Origin: Tepidiforma bonchosmolovskayae
GTDB taxonomy: Bacteria; Chloroflexota; Dehalococcoidia; Tepidiformales; Tepidiformaceae
Assembly: GCF_008838325.1 (NCBI RefSeq)
Contig: NZ_CP042829.1
Location: 2,480,001-2,544,000 of the forward strand
Direction of reading: 5' to 3'
Length of the DNA: 64,000 nt
Position 1 is the stretch's first letter. Every line of letters begins with the position of its first letter. The position numbers and the translations under genes were made by a program. The notes under the pieces are model-generated. The model saw nothing but the letters and a program-made list of their open reading frames with translations. It was not told the DNA's origin and searched no databases. This document shows positions 47,893 to 54,703 of this stretch, piece after piece.

Positions 47893-49062
47893 ATGCTCTT
47901 TCGCGACTCCCCCGAACATGCCGCCTTCCGCGCTGAGGTGCGCGCCTTCCTCGACGCCGAGCTCCCCCGCGAGACCTGGGACATGCGGAACGACCGGGAG
48001 GAGATGACACCGGAAGAGAAGGAGTTCACCCACCAGTTCCGGAAGAAGCTCGCTGCACGCGGCTGGCTGACCATGGGCTGGCCCAGTGAGTTCGGCGGCG
48101 CCGGCGCCAGCTACATGACCCAGACGGTCTACATGGAGGAGATGAGCGCAGCCGGCGCACCCGGCGCCTATGACCAGGGCGTGTGGCTCGCCGGACCGGC
48201 ACTCATGATGCACGGCACCCCGGAGCAGCAGCAGCGCTGGCTCCCCCGGATCCGGTCCGCCGACGACCACTGGTGCCAGCTCTTCTCCGAACCCGGCGCC
48301 GGCTCAGACCTCGCCAGCCTCCAGACCCGCGCCGTGCGCGACGGCGACGTCTACGTTATCAACGGCCAGAAGATCTGGACCAGCGGCGCCCAGGAGGCAG
48401 ACTGGGGCATCCTCCTCGCCCGCACCGACCCCGAGGCGCCAAAGCACCGCGGCATCAGCTACTTCATGGTGGACATGCGCCTCCCGGGCATCACTGTGCG
48501 GCCGCTCGTCAACCTCATGGGCAGCCGCCACTTCTGCGAGGTGTTCTTCGATGACGTCCGCGTCCCTGCCGATTGTCTCGTCGGCGAGGAGAACCGCGGC
48601 TGGTACATCGCCACCACGACGCTCGACCAGGAGCGCTCGAGCATCAACCGCGTCGTCATGACCCGGAGCACGCTTTACGCCCTCATCGACTACGTCCGCG
48701 AACACCCGCACCTCCGCACCGATGTCATCCGCCACGAGCTGGCCGAGCGGTACCTCGAGTTCGAAATCGGGCGCTGGCTCTGCTACCGCGTCGCCCAGAT
48801 GCAGAGCGAAGGCAAGGTCCCCAATGCCGAGGCCTCGGTCTCGAAAATCTTCGGGACCGAACTGCAGCGGCAGATGGGCATCACCGGGCTCCGCGTCCTC
48901 GGCCTGCCCGGCCAGCTCGAGCCCGGCTCCCGCTGGGCTCCGCTCCGGGGCCGCATCGAGCGGTGGGCGCTCGCTGCACCGAGCTACACCATCGCCGGCG
49001 GCACGAGCGAGGTGAACCGGAACATCATCGCCACCCGCGGCCTGGGGCTCCCGCGCGGCTAG
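47893..49062 (+). CDS. acyl-CoA dehydrogenase
   Basis: A 389-residue FAD acyl-CoA dehydrogenase. It shows MGWPSEFGGAGASYMTQTVYMEEMSAAG near residue 56, CQLFSEPGAGSDLASLQTRAVRDGD near 128, GQKIWTSGAQEADWGILLARTD near 158 and the C-terminal YTIAGGTSEVNRNIIATRGLGLPRG. The position that holds the catalytic Glu in many members (near the GGTSE block) reads AGGTSE with Ser and Glu in place, but the base cannot be assigned safely by eye. The chain length of its substrate is unknown. ATG at 47893 lies about 36 nt after TATACT (47852-47857). It is divergent from the enoyl-CoA hydratase gene. Confidence 0.93.
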   Translation: MLFRDSPEHAAFRAEVRAFLDAELPRETWDMRNDREEMTPEEKEFTHQFRKKLAARGWLTMGWPSEFGGAGASYMTQTVYMEEMSAAGAPGAYDQGVWLAGPALMMHGTPEQQQRWLPRIRSADDHWCQLFSEPGAGSDLASLQTRAVRDGDVYVINGQKIWTSGAQEADWGILLARTDPEAPKHRGISYFMVDMRLPGITVRPLVNLMGSRHFCEVFFDDVRVPADCLVGEENRGWYIATTTLDQERSSINRVVMTRSTLYALIDYVREHPHLRTDVIRHELAERYLEFEIGRWLCYRVAQMQSEGKVPNAEASVSKIFGTELQRQMGITGLRVLGLPGQLEPGSRWAPLRGRIERWALAAPSYTIAGGTSEVNRNIIATRGLGLPRG

Positions 49063-49109
49063 GCTTGCGCACGGCGCGCCGCCGTCCGAACCTGCTCCGT
49101 GAGGACTCC

Positions 49110-49490
49110 ATGAACCCGAAGAACACCTTTCGCACCGACGGCACGATCGACGCCTTCGACAACCAGTTCCCCGGCCGCGACTACGTCATCGAGTTCATCG
49201 CGCCGGAGTTCACCAGCGTGTGCCCGATGACGGGACAGCCCGATTTCGGCACCATCCGGGTTACCTACGTCCCCGACCGCAAGTGCATCGAACTCCGCAG
49301 TTTCAAGTTCTACCTGCACGCCTTCCGCAACCGGGGCATCTTCTATGAAGACGTCGTGAACACCATTCTCGATGACATCGTCGCGGCGGTGCAGCCGCGC
49401 TCGGCGACGGTCACCGGAGAGTTCAACACACGCGGAGGCATCAGCGCCCGTGTCACTGCTTCGTACCCGTCTCGGCCTTCCGGGGCATGA
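49110..49490 (+). CDS. queF: NADPH-dependent 7-cyano-7-deazaguanine reductase
   Basis: QueF reduces preQ0 to preQ1, the only known nitrile-to-amine reduction in biology, in the queuosine tRNA-modification pathway. At 126 residues this is the short, unimodular form. The active-site Cys is in FTSVCPMTGQPDFGTI near residue 35, the nearby Asp follows in QPDF, and the substrate-binding and NADPH segment CIELRSFKFYLHAFRNRGIFYEDVVNTILDDI is intact. The tail ending FNTRGGISARVTASYP is typical. ATG at 49110 has GTGAGGA (49099-49105) upstream. No other queuosine genes are in the window. Confidence 0.94.
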   Translation: MNPKNTFRTDGTIDAFDNQFPGRDYVIEFIAPEFTSVCPMTGQPDFGTIRVTYVPDRKCIELRSFKFYLHAFRNRGIFYEDVVNTILDDIVAAVQPRSATVTGEFNTRGGISARVTASYPSRPSGA

Positions 49491-49554
49491 CGTGGCTCCC
49501 GGCGATTCCGTAGACTCCAGACCCCGGAGCCCGTGGTGGGCTCGTGAGGACCGC

Positions 49555-50331
49555 ATGCCCGTCAAGCCCGACCCGCCCGGCTTTCCCCAGCGGCGCTGCG
49601 CCGATGTCTGCAGCGTCACGGCCGCCCAGATGCGCGACGTCCAGCGGCTCGCGCAGGAAGAGTTCGGGCTCGATATCCTCCAGCTGACCGAGAACGCCGG
49701 CAGGAGCGCCGCGCTCCTCGCGTTCGCGATGCTGGGCGGCCGGGGACGAGGCCAGCGCGTGGTCGTGCTTGCCGGCGGCGGCAACAAAGGCGCCGCCGGT
49801 CTGGCGGCAATCCGCCACCTCGCCAACTGGGGCTGCCGCGTCGAACCGGTCATCAGCGGCGTCGAGGAAGAGGTCTCGTTCACGGCACGCCGCCAGATGC
49901 ACATCCTCCGCCAGAGCGGCCTCCTTCAGCCTGCCGACCTCGACGCAAGCGAAGTGACGCTCGAGGAGCAGCTGGCAAACGCCGACCTCGTCATCGACGC
50001 ACTCGTGGGCTACGGTCTCGAAGGTCCGCCGGTTGGTGTGGCGGCGGCGGTCACCCGCCTCGCCATCGAATCCCGGCGGCCCATCCTTGCGCTCGATGTG
50101 CCGACCGGCGTCAACGCCACCACGGGCGAGGTGAGCACGCCCGCCATCCGCGCGGTCACCACCCTCATGCTCGACCTGCCAAAGCGCGGCTGCCTCGAGT
50201 CCCAGGCGCGCGGGATGGTTGGCGAACTCTACCTCGCCGATATCGGCATCCCGCTTAGTGTCCACCAGCGCCTCGGCATCCCGGTCGGCCAGCTGTACGC
50301 CGAGGGCCCCATCGTGCGCCTCCGCCGGTAG
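49555..50331 (+). CDS. YjeF N-terminal-type protein, divergent NAD(P)HX epimerase-like
   Basis: A 258-residue Rossmann-like protein of the YjeF_N family, whose typical members epimerise damaged NAD(P)H hydrates. It has VTAAQMRDVQRLAQEEFGLDILQLTENAGRSAA near residue 21, DLVIDALVGYGLEGPP near 145, LALDVPTGVNATTGEVSTPAIRAVTTLML near 178 and the ending GELYLADIGIPLSV. The glycine-rich loop, usually GxGNNGGDG, reads GGGNKGAAG (residues about 77-85), losing the Asp, so activity may differ. The kinase domain (dehydratase) is not fused. ATG at 49555 is used; the reading frame runs further upstream into queF sequence. It ends just before the nuo promoter. Confidence 0.8.
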   Translation: MPVKPDPPGFPQRRCADVCSVTAAQMRDVQRLAQEEFGLDILQLTENAGRSAALLAFAMLGGRGRGQRVVVLAGGGNKGAAGLAAIRHLANWGCRVEPVISGVEEEVSFTARRQMHILRQSGLLQPADLDASEVTLEEQLANADLVIDALVGYGLEGPPVGVAAAVTRLAIESRRPILALDVPTGVNATTGEVSTPAIRAVTTLMLDLPKRGCLESQARGMVGELYLADIGIPLSVHQRLGIPVGQLYAEGPIVRLRR

Positions 50332-50341
50332 GCGCGCGGCT

Positions 50342-50370
50342 TTGTCCGCCAACCGAGCCCGTGCTATAGT
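50342..50370 (+). promoter_or_regulatory. promoter of the nuo operon
   Basis: TTGTCC (50342-50347) and TATAGT (50365-50370) are exactly 17 nt apart, the clearest promoter in this half of the window. Transcription would begin near 50377, giving a leader of about 36 nt before the nuoA GTG at 50413. Confidence 0.7.
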
Positions 50371-50412
50371 CAGCGCCGGTCCTTAGGGACGAATTTCACA
50401 AACGGCCCCCGC

Positions 50413-50790
50413 GTGCTGTACGAATACGGTCATATCGGCATCCTGGTCATCATCGCGCTGATCTTCCCGCTCGGCGCGGTCGTTACCTCGTGGGCGCTCC
50501 AGTTCGTCCGCATCCGGCCAAAGTCGCGGCCCGACCTGGTCCGCGATGACATCTACGAGTGCGGCCTGCGCACCGAGGGCCCCAGCCTCGTCCAGTTCAA
50601 CTTCCGCTACTACTACATCGCCCTCCTGTTCGTCCTGCTCGACGTCGAAATCATCTTCCTCTTCCCCTGGGCACTGGTGTTCGACGCCGTCGGCTGGGTC
50701 GGATATGGCAAGGGCCTCCTCTTCATCGCAACCTTCATCATCGGCGGCATCTACGCCTGGCGAAAACGAGCCCTGGAGTGGCGCCTGTGA
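50413..50790 (+). CDS. nuoA: NADH-quinone oxidoreductase subunit A
   Basis: NuoA is a small membrane subunit of complex I near the quinone-binding region. The 125-residue protein has three transmembrane helices (about residues 7-30, 64-85 and 95-115), with the conserved loop DLVRDDIYECGLRTEGPSLVQFNFRYYYIALLFVLLDVEIIFLFPWALVF between them; the Cys and the D-V-E motif are intact. GTG at 50413 overlaps no upstream gene and starts the operon. In most genomes nuoB follows directly; here nuoC follows instead, with a 4-nt overlap. Confidence 0.95.
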   Translation: MLYEYGHIGILVIIALIFPLGAVVTSWALQFVRIRPKSRPDLVRDDIYECGLRTEGPSLVQFNFRYYYIALLFVLLDVEIIFLFPWALVFDAVGWVGYGKGLLFIATFIIGGIYAWRKRALEWRL

Positions 50791-51311
50791 CCCGCGAACT
50801 CACCGGTCCCGAAGCCGCAGCCCTCGCCGAAGCGCTCGTTCCCGGTTCGGTCGACCGCACGACCGCAACAGCCTGCTATCTGAAATCTGATCGCCTTGTC
50901 GAGACCCTCCGCGCCCTCCGCGATGACCCCGAGGCCAACCTCGTTCACCTGACCAATCTCTGCGGCGTCGACTACTGGGACCATTTCGAAGTGGTCTATC
51001 ACATCCAGTCGTTCGAGAAGAACCATATCGCGCTCTACAAGGTCGAGGCCTGGGGCCGCGAGAACCCCGAAGTACCGAGCGTCACCCCGGTCTTTCACGG
51101 CGCCTGGATGCAGGAGTGCGAGGCCTACGACCTGCTCGGGATCCGCTTCACCGGGCACCCGAACCTCTACCGCATCCTCCTCTGGGAGGGCTACCCCGGC
51201 TGGCCCCTGCGCAAGGACTTCCTCTCGATGCCCGGCGGGCTCCAGCCCGGTCTCGGCGAATTCGCCGGCGTCGCCCGGCGGCAGGAACCGCCCGTGAAGG
51301 TGATCGAATGA
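50787..51311 (+). CDS. nuoC: NADH-quinone oxidoreductase subunit C
   Basis: NuoC is the 30-kDa-type hydrophilic subunit in the connecting arm of complex I; it has no cofactor and stabilises NuoD. The 174-residue protein shows LVHLTNLCGVDYWDHFEVVYHIQSFEKNHIALYKVEAWG near residue 52 and the conserved WMQECEAYDLLGIRFTGHPNLYRILLWEGYPGWPLRKDF near 110. GTG at 50787 overlaps the nuoA stop as GTGA. It is separate from nuoD, not fused, and the two overlap by 4 nt. Confidence 0.95.
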   Translation: MTRELTGPEAAALAEALVPGSVDRTTATACYLKSDRLVETLRALRDDPEANLVHLTNLCGVDYWDHFEVVYHIQSFEKNHIALYKVEAWGRENPEVPSVTPVFHGAWMQECEAYDLLGIRFTGHPNLYRILLWEGYPGWPLRKDFLSMPGGLQPGLGEFAGVARRQEPPVKVIE

Positions 51312-52417
51312 CCGGCATCATCAAGAGCGAACCGTTCGTCATCAACATCGGGCCGCAGCACCCCTCGACCCACGGGGTCTTCCGCATCAAGGCGACCGTC
51401 GACGGCGAAAAAGTCATCGATGCCGAGATGGTGATGGGCTACCTCCACCGGTCGATGGAGAAGCTTGCCGAGGAGCGCACCTACACCCAAAACATCCCCT
51501 TCACCGACCGGACCGACTACCTGAGCAGCATGTCGAACAACCTCGGCTACTGCCTCGCGGTCGAAAAGCTGGCCGGCATCGAAGTTCCCCCCAGGGGCAA
51601 TGCCATCCGCGTCATCATGGCTGAACTTCAGCGCCTCGCCAGCCACTGCATGGCCGTCGGTGCGTTCGCCAACGACACCGGCGCCTGGCAGACGCCCGTG
51701 ATGTGGGCCTTCCGCGAGCGCGAAAAGATCCTCGATATCTTCGAGGTCACCTCTGGCGCACGCCTGACCTGCAACTACATGCGCATCGGGGGCGTCGCCT
51801 TCGACCTTCGGCCCGAATTCGAGCCGATGGTGCGCCGTATCCTCCGCGACTTCCCGCCCTTCATCGACGAAATGGAAGGGCTGCTCTCGGAGAACGAAAT
51901 CTTCATCGCCCGGACCAGGGGCGTCGGTGTCCTCACTCCTGAGATGGCCATCAACAGCTCGCTCTCCGGTCCGATGCTCCGCGGGAGCGGCATCGCCTGG
52001 GACATCCGCAAGGCCGACCCGTACTGCGGCTACGAGCAGTACGACTTCGATATCCCAATCGGCTACAACGGCGACAGCTACGACCGCTTCATCGTCCGCC
52101 TCGAGGAGATGCGCCAGAGCCTGAAGATCATCCAGCAGGCGCTCGACGGCCTCCCCGGCGGACCCTTCCGCACCGAGGTGCCGCTTGCGCTTCGCCCGCC
52201 GAAGGGCGAGGCCTACGCCCGCATCGAGAGCCCACGCGGCGAACTGGGCTACTACCTCGTCTCCGACGAAGGTCCGTCCCCCTACCGCTTCCACATTCGG
52301 CCGCCATCATTCATCAACCTCTCCGCGCTGAAGGAGATGACGGTTGGCGGCACGGTCGCCGATGCCATCGTGGTCCTCGGCTCTATCGATATCGTCGTGG
52401 GGGAGATCGACCGGTGA
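51308..52417 (+). CDS. nuoD: NADH-quinone oxidoreductase subunit D
   Basis: NuoD is the 49-kDa-type subunit that forms the quinone pocket together with NuoB. The 369-residue protein shows NIGPQHPSTHGVFRIKATVDGEKV near residue 10, MGYLHRSMEKLAEERTYTQNIPFTDRTDYLSSMSNN near 44 (with the His and Tyr that contact the quinone head), GARLTCNYMRIGGVAFDL near 150 and the C-terminal FINLSALKEMTVGGTVADAIVVLGSIDIVVGEIDR. The length is a little short for the family but the core is complete. ATG at 51308 overlaps nuoC by 4 nt; the stop overlaps nuoH. Confidence 0.96.
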   Translation: MTGIIKSEPFVINIGPQHPSTHGVFRIKATVDGEKVIDAEMVMGYLHRSMEKLAEERTYTQNIPFTDRTDYLSSMSNNLGYCLAVEKLAGIEVPPRGNAIRVIMAELQRLASHCMAVGAFANDTGAWQTPVMWAFREREKILDIFEVTSGARLTCNYMRIGGVAFDLRPEFEPMVRRILRDFPPFIDEMEGLLSENEIFIARTRGVGVLTPEMAINSSLSGPMLRGSGIAWDIRKADPYCGYEQYDFDIPIGYNGDSYDRFIVRLEEMRQSLKIIQQALDGLPGGPFRTEVPLALRPPKGEAYARIESPRGELGYYLVSDEGPSPYRFHIRPPSFINLSALKEMTVGGTVADAIVVLGSIDIVVGEIDR

Positions 52418-53667
52418 CCCCGTTCCTTGTTTCCGACAAGTGGTACGACATTCGTGACCTGGGGAACCTCTCCCGCGCACTTCTCGATGCCGCCGACAGG
52501 ATCCTCCCCGGCGGGGTGGTCTACGTCCTCGCTGCACTCATCGGATTCGTCGCGAGCTTCCTCCTGTTCGTCCTCCCCTCCCAGCTCATCATCGGCGTCT
52601 ACGGCGAACGGCGGATCATCGGCCGAATGCAGTCGCGCCTGGGGCCGAACCGCGTCGGCCCGTTCGGCCTGCTCCAGCCCATCGCCGACGCCATCAAGCT
52701 CATCCAGAAGGAAGCGCTCACCCCGACGCAGGCCGACCGCGTCGTCATGTACATCGCGCCGATCATCTTTGTGATGCCGGCGGTCCTGCTCTGGGCGGTT
52801 ATCCCGTTCGGCGAGAACATGGTCATCGCCGACATCCCCGTCAGCCTGATGTACTTCCTCGCGGTCTCGGCCCTCCCGGTCATTGCGACCTTTATGGCGG
52901 GCTGGAGTTCGAACAACAAGTACAGCCTGTTCGGCGCCATGCGCATCGTTTCGATGGCGATCAGCTACGAGTCCCCGCTTGTCCTGGCGCTCCTCGGCGC
53001 CGTCATCATGAGCGGCACCATCAGCCTCTCGGGCATGGTCGCCTGGGCGGATGAGTACACCATCTGGATGGTGTTCGTGCAGCCGCTGGCGCTCGTCATC
53101 TACTTCATCTGCGTCAGCGCGGAGCTGAACCGCACCCCGGTTGACATCGCGGAGGCCGAGTCCGAAATCGTTGCCGGCTACCTCACCGAGTACTCGGGCA
53201 TGAAGTGGGGCCTCTTCTACGGCATGGATATCGGCTACGCGCTGGCCGCCTCCGGTTTTGCTGCGACCGTGTTCCTCGGCGGCTGGACGCTCTTCGGTCT
53301 TGAGAAGTGGGTGCCGGGCTGGATGATCTTCATCGGCAAGACCCACCTCTTCTACTTCCTCTTCATCTGGACCCGCGGCACCCTCCCGCGCCTGCGCGCC
53401 GACCAGCTCATGGCGTTCGCCTGGAAGTTCCTGCTCCCGCTGGGCGTCTTCAATCTCCTCATCGTCAGCACCGAGCGGATGCTCTGGGCCGAGCAGGACT
53501 ACGCGAAGGGCCTCATCTACGTTTTCGCGCTGGTGAACATCGTCCTCTCCGTCGGGCTGGTGTACGCGTGGGCGCGGTTCAACGGCTACCGACCCGAACG
53601 GACTCCTACCCGTCCGCGGCTCGTCAAGCAGGCCGGCGGCTACATCCCGGTCGGGGAGCGCCCCTGA
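52414..53667 (+). CDS. nuoH: NADH-quinone oxidoreductase subunit H
   Basis: NuoH is the membrane subunit that links the quinone site to the proton-pumping arm. The 417-residue protein has about eight helices and the conserved ERRIIGRMQSRLGPNRVGPFGLLQPIADAIKLIQKE near residue 66, NKYSLFGAMRIVSMAISYESPL near 170, LNRTPVDIAEAESEIVAGYLTEYSGMKWGLFYG near 240 and FIWTRGTLPRLRADQLMAFAWKFLLPL near 325. The N-terminus is longer than usual by about 30 residues, with SDKWYDIRDLGNLSRALLDAADRIL before the first helix. GTG at 52414 overlaps the nuoD stop. In most operons nuoI follows; here it is nuoJ, 1 nt overlap. Confidence 0.95.
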   Translation: MTPFLVSDKWYDIRDLGNLSRALLDAADRILPGGVVYVLAALIGFVASFLLFVLPSQLIIGVYGERRIIGRMQSRLGPNRVGPFGLLQPIADAIKLIQKEALTPTQADRVVMYIAPIIFVMPAVLLWAVIPFGENMVIADIPVSLMYFLAVSALPVIATFMAGWSSNNKYSLFGAMRIVSMAISYESPLVLALLGAVIMSGTISLSGMVAWADEYTIWMVFVQPLALVIYFICVSAELNRTPVDIAEAESEIVAGYLTEYSGMKWGLFYGMDIGYALAASGFAATVFLGGWTLFGLEKWVPGWMIFIGKTHLFYFLFIWTRGTLPRLRADQLMAFAWKFLLPLGVFNLLIVSTERMLWAEQDYAKGLIYVFALVNIVLSVGLVYAWARFNGYRPERTPTRPRLVKQAGGYIPVGERP

Positions 53668-54185
53668 TGGACGGCTTTGGCGTCTCGCTCGCGTTCTGGG
53701 TGCTGGCGGCCATCACGCTCGTCGCTGCCGGCGGCGTCATGGTCTCGCGCAACCTCCTGCACGCCGTGCTCTTCCTTATCCTCACGTTCGTCGGCGTTGC
53801 CGGGTTCTTCGTCCTGCTCTCCGCCGACTTCATCGCGATGGCGCAGGTCATCATCTATGTCGGCGCTATCGCTGTCCTCGTCCTGTTCGCCGTGCTCCTT
53901 ACGCCGCGCGCCAGCCGCGATAACGGCGAGACACGCTGGGCGCTGCCCGGCATGCTCCTCGCGGTCTGTCTGGCGGCCATCTTCCTGTTCGTCATCCACG
54001 ATACCGCCTGGAAGACGAGGGACGGCGTCCCGCAGGGCCTCTCGGCGAGCGACCTCGGGACCGCGCTCCTCACCACATGGGTTGTCCCGTTCGAAATCGC
54101 CAGCGTGCTCCTGACCGCCGCCCTGGTCGGCGCCATCATGCTGACCCGCAGCCCGGAAGAAGAAGCGGAGGACGCACTCGCATGA
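53667..54185 (+). CDS. nuoJ: NADH-quinone oxidoreductase subunit J
   Basis: NuoJ is a small membrane subunit of complex I with five helices, including the pi-bulge helix involved in transmitting the redox-driven change. The 172-residue protein shows GVSLAFWVLAAITLVAAGGVMVSRNLLHAVLFLILTFVGVAGFFVLLSADFIAMAQVIIYVGAIAVLVLFAVLLT, matching the conserved first three helices with A-D-F-x-A-x-x-Q-x-x-x-Y-x-G-A. The stop overlaps nuoK by 4 nt. The start ATG at 53667 shares one base with the nuoH stop. Confidence 0.94.
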   Translation: MDGFGVSLAFWVLAAITLVAAGGVMVSRNLLHAVLFLILTFVGVAGFFVLLSADFIAMAQVIIYVGAIAVLVLFAVLLTPRASRDNGETRWALPGMLLAVCLAAIFLFVIHDTAWKTRDGVPQGLSASDLGTALLTTWVVPFEIASVLLTAALVGAIMLTRSPEEEAEDALA

Positions 54186-54496
54186 CCCCCGGCATCGAAC
54201 ACTTCCTCACCGTGGGAGCCCTGCTCTTCTGTCTTGGTCTGGCCATTGCGCTCAGCAAGCGGAATGCCGTCGGCGTGCTGATGGGCGTCGAACTCATGCT
54301 CAACGCCGTCAACCTGACCCTCATCACCTTCTCACGGTTCACGGTCAGCCCCAATCCCATCGCCGGGCACACCTTTGTCGTGTTTGTCCTCACGGTGGCC
54401 GCCGCCGAGGCCGCCGTCGCGCTGGCGCTCGCCGTCGCCGTCTATCGCAACCGGGAGACGATCGATGTCGACCGGCTCAATCTCCTCAGGTCGTGA
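54182..54496 (+). CDS. nuoK: NADH-quinone oxidoreductase subunit K
   Basis: NuoK has three helices and two membrane glutamates that take part in proton transfer. The 104-residue protein shows FLTVGALLFCLGLAIALSKRNAVGVLMGVELMLNAVNLTLITFSRF, with the Glu in GVELMLNAVNL, and then FVVFVLTVAAAEAAVALALAVAVYRNRETID with the second Glu. The length and topology are standard. ATG at 54182 overlaps nuoJ by 4 nt. A small unknown gene, not nuoL, follows 6 nt later. Confidence 0.94.
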   Translation: MTPGIEHFLTVGALLFCLGLAIALSKRNAVGVLMGVELMLNAVNLTLITFSRFTVSPNPIAGHTFVVFVLTVAAAEAAVALALAVAVYRNRETIDVDRLNLLRS

Positions 54497-54502
54497 CGCA
54501 GT

Positions 54503-54700
54503 ATGTGGGTTGAATTCATGTCGGTTCGCAACGCCTACGTCGCCCAGACCTGGGCGGAGCTCTTCGCTGCCGAAGCGCTGAGCGTCCGCATCGTGCCGCC
54601 CATCGGCTACGGGGAGAAGGCGTCGATGCTCGATGAACGCACCCTCTACGTGCCGTCGGGCAAGGCCCACGTCGCCCGCGAAATCCTGAGGAAGATCTAG
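54503..54700 (+). CDS. 65-residue protein between nuoK and nuoL
   Basis: A small soluble protein, VRNAYVAQTWAELFAAEALSVRIVPPIG followed by ERTLYVPSGKAHVAREILRKI. The pattern, an Ala/Leu-rich helix, a strand and a terminal LYVP-x4-HVAREIL helix, resembles the compact DUF2007-type fold with a helix followed by a short beta strand and a second helix, but I cannot assign it firmly. It lies 6 nt after nuoK and 3 nt before nuoL, so it is translated with the complex I genes. ATG at 54503 is used; ATG at 54518 is possible. No Cys or metal motif is present. It may be an assembly or regulatory factor. Confidence 0.6.
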   Translation: MWVEFMSVRNAYVAQTWAELFAAEALSVRIVPPIGYGEKASMLDERTLYVPSGKAHVAREILRKI

Positions 54701-54703
54701 CCG

